Notes under the pieces: model-generated | The model's database searches: none | What the model was told of the DNA's origin: nothing | The model's input: the letters and a program-made list of their open reading frames with translations, nothing else | Shown here: positions 31,804-42,798 of the stretch, one piece after another | Numbering within the stretch: position 1 is the stretch's first letter | Layout of the letters: each line of letters starts with the position of its first letter | Made by a program: the position numbers and the translations under genes | Origin: Gyromitra esculenta | Lineage: Eukaryota; Ascomycota; Pezizomycetes; Pezizales; Discinaceae | Assembly (NCBI GenBank): GCA_038503075.1 | Contig: JBCAML010000022.1 | Coordinates: 434,001-498,000 of the forward strand | Length of the DNA stretch: 64,000 nt | Reading direction: 5' to 3'

Positions 31804-32951
31804 TTTTGTATTGAAGCGGGGCTGCTAGCCAGTTTTCCCCAGGTAAGTGATTAAATATAATAATCACAGAAAGATTGATACTGAACGGAAGTATTTAGAA
31901 CTGAGGAAATTTTACGATACTTGTACTAGGGAACTTTTTACTATAGTCTCCTTTTTTATAGCCCAGTTGGTTCAGCCACCAAACCATGCCAACGGGTAGC
32001 ACCCTCGTACTACATGTGTAAGAAGAGTCCTGGGATCCCAGTGGCTGTCTCAGTAGTGGGATAGGGTACTAAGACTTTTTTTACACAGCTATATGTACAT
32101 TGGAGTTTAGTATAGCAGCTACCGTGCCGAAAACATTGGCATTTGCCACAATTTATATCTCCCACATAAATCAGAGCAGATTGCGGGCATTTGTCAAGTT
32201 GTACAGAACTCTAAATAGTCTACCAGGCAACTGATTTGTGGTTCTAGGAGAAAGGGGGAAGTACGCGCTTGCCCTAGAACGTGCATCCTGCGTTCGAACA
32301 GCCCCTCATTGTTCGCACTTGGAGAAATATCCCATTGCACCCAACCGATCATCAACCGAAGATAGGGTATTTCAAATGTATATATCTTCCTTTTCTCGGA
32401 CCAGACAGGGCATCCTTTCCTTTCCCTGAGACCTACAATGGGTCCATCAAGTTCAGACCGCCAATTACTGCCATAAAATCTAGACGAAGCCCAGTTCTGT
32501 GCAAAAGCAGGACACCAAATTCAATCTCCACATCCCGTCAAGATCCACTTCGTGAGCTTGGCAAGCCACATGGCTACATGTACCCTTGCCCAAGGGCTGA
32601 AAAACAGGGTACTCCAAAGTATAGTACAGTGCCAATCACAGAGTAAAAATTCAATCCATCGGCTAAACGGTGAGTTGGAGTTCGTGAAAAGGGGTTGATT
32701 CTTTAGCGATATTAACTAAGTACAAACAAGTCGCAAGATTCTGCACCCGCTGTATCCCGGCCGGTACTCGGGCGAGTTGTATTGTGCTGTGCTTGCCTAA
32801 CATGGCGACAGAACGTCGTTTCTTTGATGTGAGTCAGACAAACCACGACCTCTGCAACCGCAAGACTTGTCATACCCCATCTTCAGGATCAGCTACCTAG
32901 CTTTAGGAGAAGCTTGTAATCGACCGCTTCTCTCGGATCAAAGACCCCACA
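31804..32951. other. Intergenic between divergent WSC and F-box/ankyrin genes
   Basis: It must hold both promoters. I see no further gene, repeat or RNA in it. Confidence 0.5.
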
Positions 32952-33578
32952 ATGCCACAGACACTGCTTGGTCTCCCAAACGAACTCCTCTTCGCTATTA
33001 TCGATTACCTCCCCATCCATGACATAGGCTCACTGCGCCTCACGAGCCGCGATTTAAGTACAGTTTTAACTCCACTTGTTCACCAAAAACTATTCGGTGA
33101 CGGCGACGGCCGCGCTCCTGTGCTCCACTGGGCAGTATATAGAGGGTATGGAGAGTTGGTGAAACTCGCTCTTTCCAGAGGGATCAGTATCGAGATGCGA
33201 GACGTGACGCAAAAGACAGCGATCCACTGTGCTGCCCGCTACAAAGACCCTTCCATGGTGCATCTGCTCTTGGAGAATGGTGCGGAAATCGATTCTAAGG
33301 ATAATAAGGGACGAACAGCGTTATTCAAAGCTGTCAGTTGGAGTTTGGCAAGGACGGTGAGAGTGTTAGTGGAGTACGGTGCGGATGTCGATGTCGAAGA
33401 TATTTATGGGAACACGGCGCTTCGCTTGACGGAATCAATGACCGGAGTAGTGAACAGGGCTAAGATGAAGCGAAGGTTACTTGGATATCTCCCGTCTCTT
33501 TCTTGGACAGCGAGTTTTGGGCGAGAGGGATCAGTGTTGAGGGGTCACGTCAGCAAGGCCAAAGGTCTACCGAAGTGA
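32952..33578 (+). CDS. F-box / ankyrin-repeat protein (208 aa)
   Basis: Single-exon frame with a good start context (CACAATGCC). Residues about 3-47 are an F-box (LLGLPNELLFAIIDYLPIHD, LRLTSRDLS), which binds Skp1 in SCF ubiquitin ligases. Residues about 55-160 hold three to four ankyrin repeats (APVLHWAVYRGYGELVKLAL, KTAIHCAARYKDPSMVHLLL, RTALFKAVSW, VRVLVEYGADVDVEDIYGNTAL) that probably bind the substrate. Such F-box/ANK genes are multicopy in filamentous ascomycetes. The substrate is unknown. The short C-terminal tail shows no domain. Confidence 0.85.
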   Translation: MPQTLLGLPNELLFAIIDYLPIHDIGSLRLTSRDLSTVLTPLVHQKLFGDGDGRAPVLHWAVYRGYGELVKLALSRGISIEMRDVTQKTAIHCAARYKDPSMVHLLLENGAEIDSKDNKGRTALFKAVSWSLARTVRVLVEYGADVDVEDIYGNTALRLTESMTGVVNRAKMKRRLLGYLPSLSWTASFGREGSVLRGHVSKAKGLPK

Positions 33579-34003
33579 GATTCTACGTGTAGCTGCAGTT
33601 CTGCTTAGGCGGTAGTCAACGCTATTTAATTTAATTATTATTTCATTCGGCACATACGGTAGCAAATGCTCCAACACGACCAGATTCGGGCTGGGTGTCA
33701 ACTGCCTTAGATCTTGGATATTCAAATCGGGATTATTCGGCTCAAAGCCAAAGTTAGTAAGAATAGTTCCTTATTTTTTGGCAGGTATATAATTTCTACT
33801 TTTAGGATATACTTGGATGAATTGCTGGTAGTCTTCGATCACAAAAAATCACTCGATAACGTGGTAGGCTGCGTTTGTTGTTGTTGTTGCTGTTGTTGTT
33901 TATTCGTTAGGTAGTGGTAGGCTGCGTTGAGATAGTACTCGAGTAGAGGAGTGGTGAAGGCAGTACTTAAAGGGCAGCAAGAGGCAGTGTATGGAGCTCA
34001 TGA
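33579..34003. other. Intergenic with a short GTT microsatellite
   Basis: Downstream of the F-box gene. It contains an imperfect (GTT)n run at 33875-33901 and nothing else I recognise; it ends at the R1 copy 2 target duplication. Confidence 0.6.
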
Positions 34004-34019
34004 GGTCTTTCTCCAGTAT

Positions 34020-34986
34020 TTTTTTTTTTTTGTTAAATCATTGTTTTATCTAGGTACAAGAATATCACATGCAACCGAAGTTATAGCGTGAACAAAACCC
34101 TACTCTCTCAACCCTCCTGACAAAAAAGAAATACAAAAGAAAACAAAACAAAAAAATCCAGTGAACAAACAAGATTTTTGAAGCCGATGATGGTAAAGTT
34201 TGTTGTGTGTGATTGGTAGAATACTGCTGGCCTTGGTAGTAGCAGTCTACTGGCGCATCAAGCACAAATGAGGTAGAGACGAAGGCGCGCACTAAACGAG
34301 GGCGAAGAGTGGCTGTAACCGAGATCCGATCTCAAGGGGTGAGGTTCTCGTCAAGCTCTCAGGTATCCCCTGAGATAAGCAGTGCTACTTGAACGAGAAA
34401 CTAACAACGAGAGAGTATACGAGGGTTCTACAGGCTCTACCAGGGGTTCAAGTTCTGATGACTCGAAGACGGCGACAGCGAAAGATTACGAGATGTAATC
34501 TGAGGTTGTATTCGTAAAATACAATGCGTGTACAATAGAAGACATTGCTTAAAGAAAGAAGAAGAAAAAGTACAAGATGAGGGGTAATCCCTTCGCTTAT
34601 ATACCACGTTCCAACCCTTTCGATGACAAAGACATGACTCATTGTAATGAGAAACTCATGGAAACACAAAGAACAACAACGAAACCCGACAACCATATAC
34701 CCATATACCTAATCAACCAACATAACAACCATCCATGAAATCCGATCCGAGTTGCAGCCGAAGAAAGAAGAGGGGGCCCTTGAGTCTTGCTAGGAGAGGG
34801 CAAAGGGTGAAGAGTGTATCATGATGGATGCTTCCCTAAAAGGGCATCATGAGAGGAGGAGAAGTATCACGAAGCGGGGGTGAAGCCTAAGTGCTAAAGA
34901 CTTTTGGCCCTGTGTCACCCCGTTGCAACACAGAAGGAGGAGTTGTTGCTTCAAGCGAGTGAAGTGTAGAGGAGAGGGAGCATGCG
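34020..34986 (-). mobile_element. R1 copy 2: A-tailed retroposon with a solo LTR inside
   Basis: On the minus strand it starts CGCATGCTCCC at 34986 and ends in an A tail (poly-T 34020-34031 on the plus strand). The 16-bp TSD GGTCTTTCTCCAGTAT is at 34004-34019 and 34987-35002. Excluding the solo LTR and its TSD it is about 551 bp. It keeps the uninterrupted site (GGTGA, 34806-34810) into which G1 inserted in copy 1. Confidence 0.85.
34330..34740 (-). repeat. Solo LTR of the G2 family inside R1 copy 2 (411 bp)
   Basis: It reads TCTCAAGG...CCATGAAA with TSD TCCGA (34325-34329, 34741-34745). The 9-base element has decayed here (GACATTGCTTAAAG near 34540), so it is older than the G2 LTRs. Confidence 0.88.
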
Positions 34987-35002
34987 GGTCTTTCTCCAGT
35001 AT

Positions 35003-36915
35003 ATAGACACCATACATATATTATATTTGGGGTCCATCACCTAAGAAATATATAAAGATTCCTACCACGAATGCTTGGACTATGAATAAATTGTTGCTCT
35101 TGTTTATGTTACGAGAGGGCAATTCCGGTAACTTCCAAGTGATAGTGAATTCTTACCCCAGGTACAATGAATGATCGTTCTCTTAGAAGTGATTCAAAGA
35201 TTTAGGAATCTATAGCTAGTGTCACATTGGATGTCGATATTCTGAAGGCATCAGACCTAGTCTAGAGGCCGCCAGACCACGATCTGGAAGAAATAGCCTG
35301 CTTTCAAACAAGCGATCTGTGGATCCCCCCCCCAGGGAGGTCCACAGATCGTTTAGCTACCAAATAAACAAAAAAAATTTCAAGGCCCTTCAATTCACAG
35401 CAATCTTTAACTACACAGCACACACACTCGACCACATTGATCCCATAAGCACAGTCCACAACTTTCAGTGATGGACTTGGAACTTAATAGCGAACTATTA
35501 TACCGATGAATGTCACTTGGGACTTGGGTAAAAAATCTCACCCGCCAAGATAGCCTAAAAACCCCCAGTCACTTTAGTAATTTCTGGTAGCGATTCAGAG
35601 TATTATTTATTCTTACTTAAGCACACAGGTTGGAAGCTTGCTTCTAAAGTATTTAGCTTCTAAGTCTGAGGCCTCCAGAATATCGACGGGATGTGTTCCA
35701 TTAAACCTATACTTGCTGCAAGAATAAATTCCCGCACCAGAATCGCTGTAGTGCCGCACTAATGTAGCAGGAATTAAGTATATGCCTATAGTAAATACCA
35801 CACTTCTCGAGTCCCAGAAAGGGTGAGCACCCTGCAAATATTTCCAACATCGTCATTCAATAGCTTCCCACTTAAGCTAGATCTAAAGGGGACTACCATC
35901 GCCAAGGAAACCTCGCCTTGAAACATGTACTTTTAGAGTGATGGTGGCGTGGGAGGTTCAGAATCTGTATTACCACACAATAGCCCAACTGTTTGGGTGG
36001 AAGGCTATAATACGAAATGCACTCCTTAAGCCAGCCTAGAAGTTTTTAGAAATAGTATTCTCCATGGAAAATTCCATTGGAGTAGGGGTTACTCTTCACG
36101 GAATCACCTCCGCCGCTAACACGCAAAACGATAGTACATATATTTTCCAACTTTGCCAGCTTCATAAATCTTAAGGCTATCTAAGAAGATATTTTAAACT
36201 TTATTATATCACTCAAATGCTCCCTTTGCTCAGAGTGAAGTGTATATTGTTCTTAATCAGTTTTTACAAGGGCACACTTCGCTGTTTTACCTCAATAAAG
36301 CAAAGCAAAAAGACGGGGAGGTACATGGTGTCACAAGAGAGAGGCAACGTAAGATGTTGAGACGCTGGAGAATTGAAGGAGAGGATATGATATAGAGAAA
36401 TAAAAAGACACAAAAGATTGGGTACTACGGAGAAGAACGAGTTTAAGTTCAAGTATAAGTCTATGGCGTTTGGGCTATCTCATACAATTAAACAATGGCG
36501 GTGGTTACTTATACCACACAAATTAATCCCTACTTAACCTTAACATCCTTCTTCCACCAGCGTATGAGATACATGTATTTAGACATATTTGGCCTAACAC
36601 TAACTGCATTATGAAAGTAGTCGTAAGTTATCCTTTACGCAGAACATCCTACATCTACAATTCGACAGTCTTGGCCAATATCAATAGATAAGGAATCTGC
36701 AGTTTTTTTTATTACTCGAAAATCGGTTTTAAAATTAGGCATAACTGTGTTGTACCTCTCGGACCTAAATTTTATTAACCTACATGTAAGTATCACAACA
36801 AAAGTATGCTGCTTCCAGTCACCAGCACTTTTCGCCGATCGTAAGCATTATCAACATACTACCTCGATACAAAAGAAATCGTGGATCACAGGATGATATT
36901 TCCGAGCACTGGTCA
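35003..36915. other. Intergenic, no gene seen; one strong hairpin
   Basis: The 1.9 kb lacks any convincing frame. The only structure noted is an 11-bp perfect inverted repeat, CGATCTGTGGA / TCCACAGATCG, around a C-rich loop at about 35313-35351. Confidence 0.5.
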
Positions 36916-39900
36916 TCAAATTCTGACCCCCCCATCTGATATCTCTTCACCTCCCCCGCTCCCTCCTGTGAGAACTTCATCTCGGATCCTAGCAATCATT
37001 CTAGTAAACTCTCCAATCCTATGGTACATCTCTCTAAAACCATCACCGTCCCATGGATCCGGGTTCCCATGCGCCATAACACTACGATCTCTAGTCCAAG
37101 TCGGGTGATCGAACCCACCCACTCCAGAGCTCTTAAAGAATTCATCAAGATCTGGGTCCCAACCACCAACGCAGCCAATTCCTAATCCTTGTTGTTTTGA
37201 TAGAGTATTTAGCCATTCCACATTGGTAAATCCAGCACCCCAGCGGATATCATGGTTAGTTTTGAGGCCTTTCCAGGTGATCGCAATGCCGTCGGGGTAG
37301 AGACCATTGACATGAAACCCGTTGAAGTGTTCGTATTTGGTGATGTCGAAGAGGTAAGAGGTCCCATGAACCCAGTACTGATATTTGGTTTTCATGGTCA
37401 CTGCCTCCACCGTCATTCCTGGTAAATTAACGTAGCTAATTCTCTTCACAGTTCTCCTAAGGTCCTGTTCTCCTACCGCTGGTGCTCCAATGGGATCTGT
37501 TTCGTCCGGGATTTCTTCAATTCTAAGCTTCCTAGAGAACTCCGCAAAAATGGGGTAAATGTCCGTATCTTTGTAGAATTGATAGGCGCTGAGCTCAACT
37601 TGCCAGGCGACATCCCTTTCCAGGTCAAACATTTTAATTTCAAAAGGTCCCTTACGGCGAGTGAAGGTGTCCCCAGTTTTTTCCCTGTCACTGGTAGGGG
37701 TGCTGCGCATATGTAACCATTTTCTCATGCCAACCCTCCATAGCTCCCCAGCCTCGTTAGTCATGTCGTTTGGATGATTCCCTGGGACAAGCTCAAATTT
37801 GACTTCTAGGCGGATATAGTTGGTTTGGCCTTTGTCATCGTACATTCTGATTTCGAGTGTAGCGAAGACAGCGGGCTCCACAGCAAGTTCGGGGTAAGAC
37901 GGCTTTGAAGGGCCGATAGGATTGGTATTGGTATTATAACCACTAGAAATATGTAGTTTACTCTCAACTGGATGGAAAAGTTCACTATTAGAATCACATT
38001 CCTCGATAATCGCTCTGGCGACACTCTCCTCCCCGATACTGAAGGGTTGGTTAGAATTTGCTTTTATGCAAGTTTGTAAGCTAGAAATCCAGGGGACAGC
38101 TTACTATCTAATAATCTCGCCCGCTGTTTGAGGGTTTTCTATCATTTCGCAAAACTCTTCAAGATCAAAGAGTCCGCCGGTTGGTTTTTTGTATCCAAAA
38201 AGGACGAGAGTTCCGAAATGAATCTTCAATGCTGAGTATCCTCTGAAGTAGCAAACATCGTTTAATCCTTGTTGAACCACCTTTTTTAAATAGATATAAT
38301 TTGTTCTCTCTATAACCTCTCTCTCCACTTGCCACTTAGCCAGATAGTTTTTGGAAGGGAGTTTGCCGGTGAGAAAGGCCTGAACACCGATATTCTCCGG
38401 AAGGCGTTTAATGGTTATTTGACGATTTTCAAGGTTATGCCTCTTCACAATGCGAACAGACACACCAGGAAGGCTCATGGATGGAGGATGGACCAGAAAC
38501 TTTTTACTTGGTTTCCTATTTTTGGAAGCGATTTCGCAGAAGGCGCCATAGATCCTATCGATAGCGATGTCGACATTCCTAGCTTTATTTCCGAGAACAC
38601 GGAACATACTTCTCTTGCGGGAAAAAATGATGTAAACTTCACATTCAAACCTAACAGCATCAAGAGCCTCAAAAGCCATACCGAGAGAGGTTTGGGGATT
38701 AATTTCTTTGGTTGGCCAGACAAACACCCCAACGGCGTTGAAAGAGGTTCCTTCTGGAGGTATCTGACGATATCTCCTGCGTAAAGCTGACTCGTAAGCA
38801 CTTCTATCGAGGCGTGCCTGCTTGCGATCACTAGGAGCAGCATTAATCTTTGCCCAAGTACCTCCCACACGTACTATATTATCTTCGATATCAGTGTTTA
38901 TATGATCCATCAAAGCTTGGAGATCGCGCTTGGCAAGAGTGATATCATCCGGTGCTCCCCAGATTTGTATATCCTAACAACCCAAAGGATCAGTTTAATC
39001 TGGAAGGATACGAGGAAATACTTACAGGCACGTCAACATCTGTCGGCATCGACAGATGAGTACCGGTCTTTACAGCAACGTGGCGGAGATTAGTATTCCT
39101 GGGCCCAAAGAATTTTTCGTCAAACTCTGGATGGCGTCGCAACGGCAAGCTAAAGAAGGCTATACAAGAGGAAGTTGTATTAGTCATTTAAATACAAACA
39201 AACTTGACACGCAGAGCTGCAAAAATACTTGCCGTCTGGTGAAAACCCAGTCCTTTCAGCCCTATCAGCGTCATTATCCCTTAGAAACCCGTCCGGGCCT
39301 TCGTATCCGTCCGGCCCAAGTCCTATTGTATAAGGATCACTCAAATAAAGATTAGGGGTGATGTAAGCTGAATGTAATCCTTCTCCTTCAACGTCGGATC
39401 CACGGCTGAAGGAGCTATGTCCAGGATGGGACCCAGGACGAGAACCAGGTGCTGATGGAGTGCTGTTGGTATAGCTTCGGCGACCACGATCTTGGTTCCG
39501 CGGCCGCTGTTGCTCATTACGGTAGGGATTCTGGTCGCCAGCAGGTAACAAGTTGGACTGTCTGTACTTGAAGTTATGACCATCAGGAGGAGAAAAGACA
39601 GGTCGACCGTATTTAAAGTTTTCACCATCAGAAGGATATAAGCTAGACTTTCCATAACTATTACTCGAAAACCTATTGGATAGAGTATCACGACCATGAG
39701 GAGCGGTCATCAGCTCTATCTGTGATACGGAAGGGTTGGTAGCCGTACGAGCTGGATAGCGTCTTGAGCCACTTATCTCAGAAGAGGTATAGTGAGATGT
39801 AGACGAATGAAGTGGGGCAGTGACGTTGGTGAAATGCGAGACAGGCGTAATTAGCCTTGATTCTTTAACATCTTGGTTATTGGCAGAAGATGTATCCGCG

Positions 39901-40010
39901 TTCGGAGTAGATTTATCGCTGAGTCTGGACTTTGACCTTGTTATGCGCACTTGGGGTTTACCATTGTCCCCATCATCCCAGAAACGGGCATTATCGAACT
40001 CGAAATCCAT
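36916..40010 (-). CDS. Conserved fungal protein, probably DUF7905-type (967 aa)
   Basis: Four exons on the minus strand: 40010-39233, 39159-39026, 38973-38105 and 38038-36916, with phases 1, 0 and 2. Intron 1 is GC-AG (G|GCAAGT); no GT donor nearby keeps the frame. Residues 1-259 are low-complexity (Ser/Tyr/Pro/Asn-rich) with repeated GxNFKYG/SPPDG motifs and are probably disordered. Residues about 260-600 are folded (RHPEFDEKFFGPRNTNLRHVA, DIQIWGAPDDITLAKRDL, a KH-like helix pattern). Residues about 590-967 form a second folded part (ATLEIRMYDDKGQTNYIRLEVKF, GFDHPTW). I recall this architecture from fungal proteins labelled DUF7905, but cannot verify it. The KH-like look hints at nucleic-acid binding, which is inference. 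The three separate open frames here are one gene. Confidence 0.72.
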
Positions 40011-40966
40011 TGTGGGCTGTGAGATGAGAAATCAAACAAACAGGGAACTATGAATGACCAGAAAGCAGCAAAGCAAAATCAGCTAATTTCGTTCCAATGA
40101 TGAAAAGCTGAAATTTATGAGCAGTTTATAGGATTACTTGTTGACAAACTGGGGGGAAGAGAGAGAAATAACACTGGGGATCAGTGAGGTGAACCTGGTT
40201 GTGGTGGTTGTGGTGCTGTGGTTGGCGGGGTGAGGTTACATACAGCATAGCAGGATACTTGCTGCTCCGTTCAAAGGAACATTCGAGAATGCGCTCCACT
40301 CCTCGCCCTCTGCATGACAGGAAAGCCTACCTAGGGCTATCTCTATCATATTGTAGACATGCCTTTCTCCAACACTTTTATAGCCACCATCAAAACCTTC
40401 AACAAAACACCCTTCGGGTTGAACGTACCTAATAAATAAACAATCAATCAACAAGACACAAGACACATTAGGTCACAGGGCGTCACTTGAGTAAACATGC
40501 ATTCTCGAGGTCATATCATGACACCCCTCATCCGTTCAATTTCGACACGCAAAGAAAGAAGCAGCCAATACAAACCATATTCCTATAAGATCCCTGAAAA
40601 AATAAACAAATTGCTGTTCACTTCAAGTAGGGCTGATTCTAGTCATAGCCCTAGTGAGAAAAATATACTTTGATTCTAGGCATAATCTTCGTATAGCTTA
40701 AGGTACTGAGCTCTGTGATGAATATTTTTCGAATATTTTACCTTGACTCATCCCTCAAGCATATGCATGTGAGGGAGATATCGCATAGTTAACCGTAATT
40801 AACCTCTTGAGATGTGAGATAATATTATACCCTACTAAAAGCTACATCAAGCAGCCAACATCTTCTCAGAATTCGCGGCACCCGGTTGGTCTATGTATAA
40901 CCAAAATCTTTGGAAAATAACTTCTAACCAGTCTCATCTTAAACCCTTAATCCTCTTGGTGGAAGA
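40011..40966. other. Intergenic, upstream of the 967-aa protein gene
   Basis: No convincing gene is seen. It holds the promoter of the minus-strand gene and ends at the MITE. Confidence 0.5.
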
Positions 40967-40968
40967 TA

Positions 40969-41195
40969 CCGCATTAACTGGCCGTATGCGACCACGCGCT
41001 AAGACGTTGGAATAAGAAGTGGCAGGTCTCAGGATAGAGGCTTTTGAGGGCTGTAACTGTTTATGGCACAGGTAACCTTTTTAAGATAAAAAATCCTTTG
41101 AAAAACGAAAAAAAACCACTGTGAAACAGTTTTACCTCAGCCCCAAGCTTAATCCAACGTAGTAGCGTGTGGTCGTATACGGCCAGTTAATGCGG
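40969..41195. mobile_element. 227-bp MITE with ~48-bp terminal inverted repeats
   Basis: The ends CCGCATTAACTGGCCGTAT.CGACCAC.CGCTA..ACGTTGGA.TAAG are inverted at 40969-41016 and about 41148-41195, with few mismatches. TA dinucleotides flank both sides (40967-40968, 41196-41197), which suggests Tc1/mariner-type mobilisation. It has no coding capacity. It sits about 60 bp beyond the stop codon of the zinc-finger gene, probably in or next to its 3' UTR. Confidence 0.85.
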
Positions 41196-41255
41196 TATAT
41201 GGAAGCCCAATAACTCCTTTTAATATACAAGACTTGATGATCCCCCCAGCACCGC

Positions 41256-42798
41256 TTAAAATAAATTATAGGCTCCACCCTCTGGAATCATGCCCCATTG
41301 TGTATCGATATCGCGCAAAAGCTCCATCCCCTCCTCATACTCTTCCGCTCGTTGTCTAACCGAGGCTTTGTGAGCCACGCTCTTTCGATGCGCCTTTTTA
41401 GACTCGTTCGTTATTGTCAGAGAACAGGTGGTGCATTCCCAGATCTTGTTTATAGGAACCATTCGCTTGGGAGCTTCCTGGTCAGGAGCGAGACTTCCTT
41501 TATGGAGTTGGCCATTAAGATGCTTTTCTCGGTCTTGTATCGAAATTGTAAGCTTACATGATGGGCAGGTCCAGTCTTGTAGCGTTATAAAAGAAGACTG
41601 GTCGGGATCTTTAGATACAAACGTTTCAGTGGTCTTTCCAGATCTCATTACACCACGCCCATCTAGTTGTAGACCCTTTGCTATCAGAAACTCGGAGAAG
41701 CTTGTAGGTGTTTCGGTAATGGGAATCGAAGTCGTTGTTGGCGTGATTGTATTTTCTGAGTTGAAAGTTGCAAGATTTTTTGCGTGGCGCTTACCACTAA
41801 GATGCGAGTCTTGGTTTGCCGGCAGAATTGTGAGGTTGCAAGTTGAGCAGGTCCAACGTTGTCCTATCGTTAAGGAAGGACCGATGTCTTCGGTGTCTTC
41901 GGTGTCTTCTAGTTCCTTGGCTCCAGACTTTTCGATAGGTCTCCCACCATTCAGCGAGCCACGCCCATCTAACTGCAGGCCCTTAGCTATCAAAAACTCG
42001 GAAAAACTCTTGGGTGTTTCGGTAGCAGAGCTTGAAGATGTCTGTGCCGCGGTATTCTGTTGTTCGAGATTTTCGAGATTTTGCGCATGAACCATTTTAC
42101 GGAGATGAGATTCCTTATCTATCGTCAGCATTGTGATATTGCACGTTGAGCAGGTCCAGTTTCCCGCCGCTATAAAAGGGAGCTGGTCGCGATCTTCAGG
42201 CCTTCCGATATGTCCTTCGCCGGCTGGAAAACCATATTCGTCCGATAACGAATCCCCGACCATCGGAAATCCAGAAAGCGCTAGTCTCGGATTTATTTTG
42301 TCATTTGGAATTGAAGCCGTTTCTGTTAAGAAATTGTTTTTCAACCCAAGCGCTTTGAGTCTCCCTCTAATATGACGCCTACTATTGAGATGCAGCTCTT
42401 CGTCTACCGCCGAAACTATGAGGTTACAAGTCGAGCAGGCCCAGTGCTGTCCCTCAGTAAAAGGTACTGGGGTCTTCGAAGACGGGTCAAATGGATTTGG
42501 GGGAAGTGTGTTGAAAAGATCACTCCATCGCGAATGTCTTGGGAAGTACTGTTGTTCCTCCTCACGAGTGTTCGAAGGGTGATTTCTTTCCAACTCCGCT
42601 GTGTCTTCTTCCTGAGCTAAAATTCTGAGTCTTTCCGCGTGACGTTTACCCCAAAGATGCGGTTCTTGGTCTCTGAGTGTCATCTTGGTGTCACACGTTG
42701 CGCAGGTCCAATAGGAAGCTTCGTCATATCCAATCTAGAGCAGATGAAATTTCAGCTCTGAGGTGAAACCATTAAGAATCCTGAGCACGAACACTCAT
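41256..42798 (-). CDS. Six-finger C2H2 (C-x2-C-x11-H-x5-H) protein (494 aa)
   Basis: The main exon is 42734-41256. A tiny first exon 42798-42793 (ATGAGT, in ACCATGAG context) joined by a 58-nt intron with donor GTTCGT is my best start; the ATG at 42683 would cut finger 1 in half. Six similar fingers begin with W-x-C-x2-C (YWTCATC, HWACSTC, NWTCSTC, RWTCSTC, DWTCPSC, IWECTTC), each followed by 11 residues, H, 5 residues and H. This is the U1/JAZ-like spacing often used for RNA or dsRNA binding. The motif SFSEFLIAKGLQLDGRG occurs twice between fingers, so a finger-plus-linker unit was duplicated. The function is unknown; RNA binding is inferred from spacing only. Confidence 0.75.
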
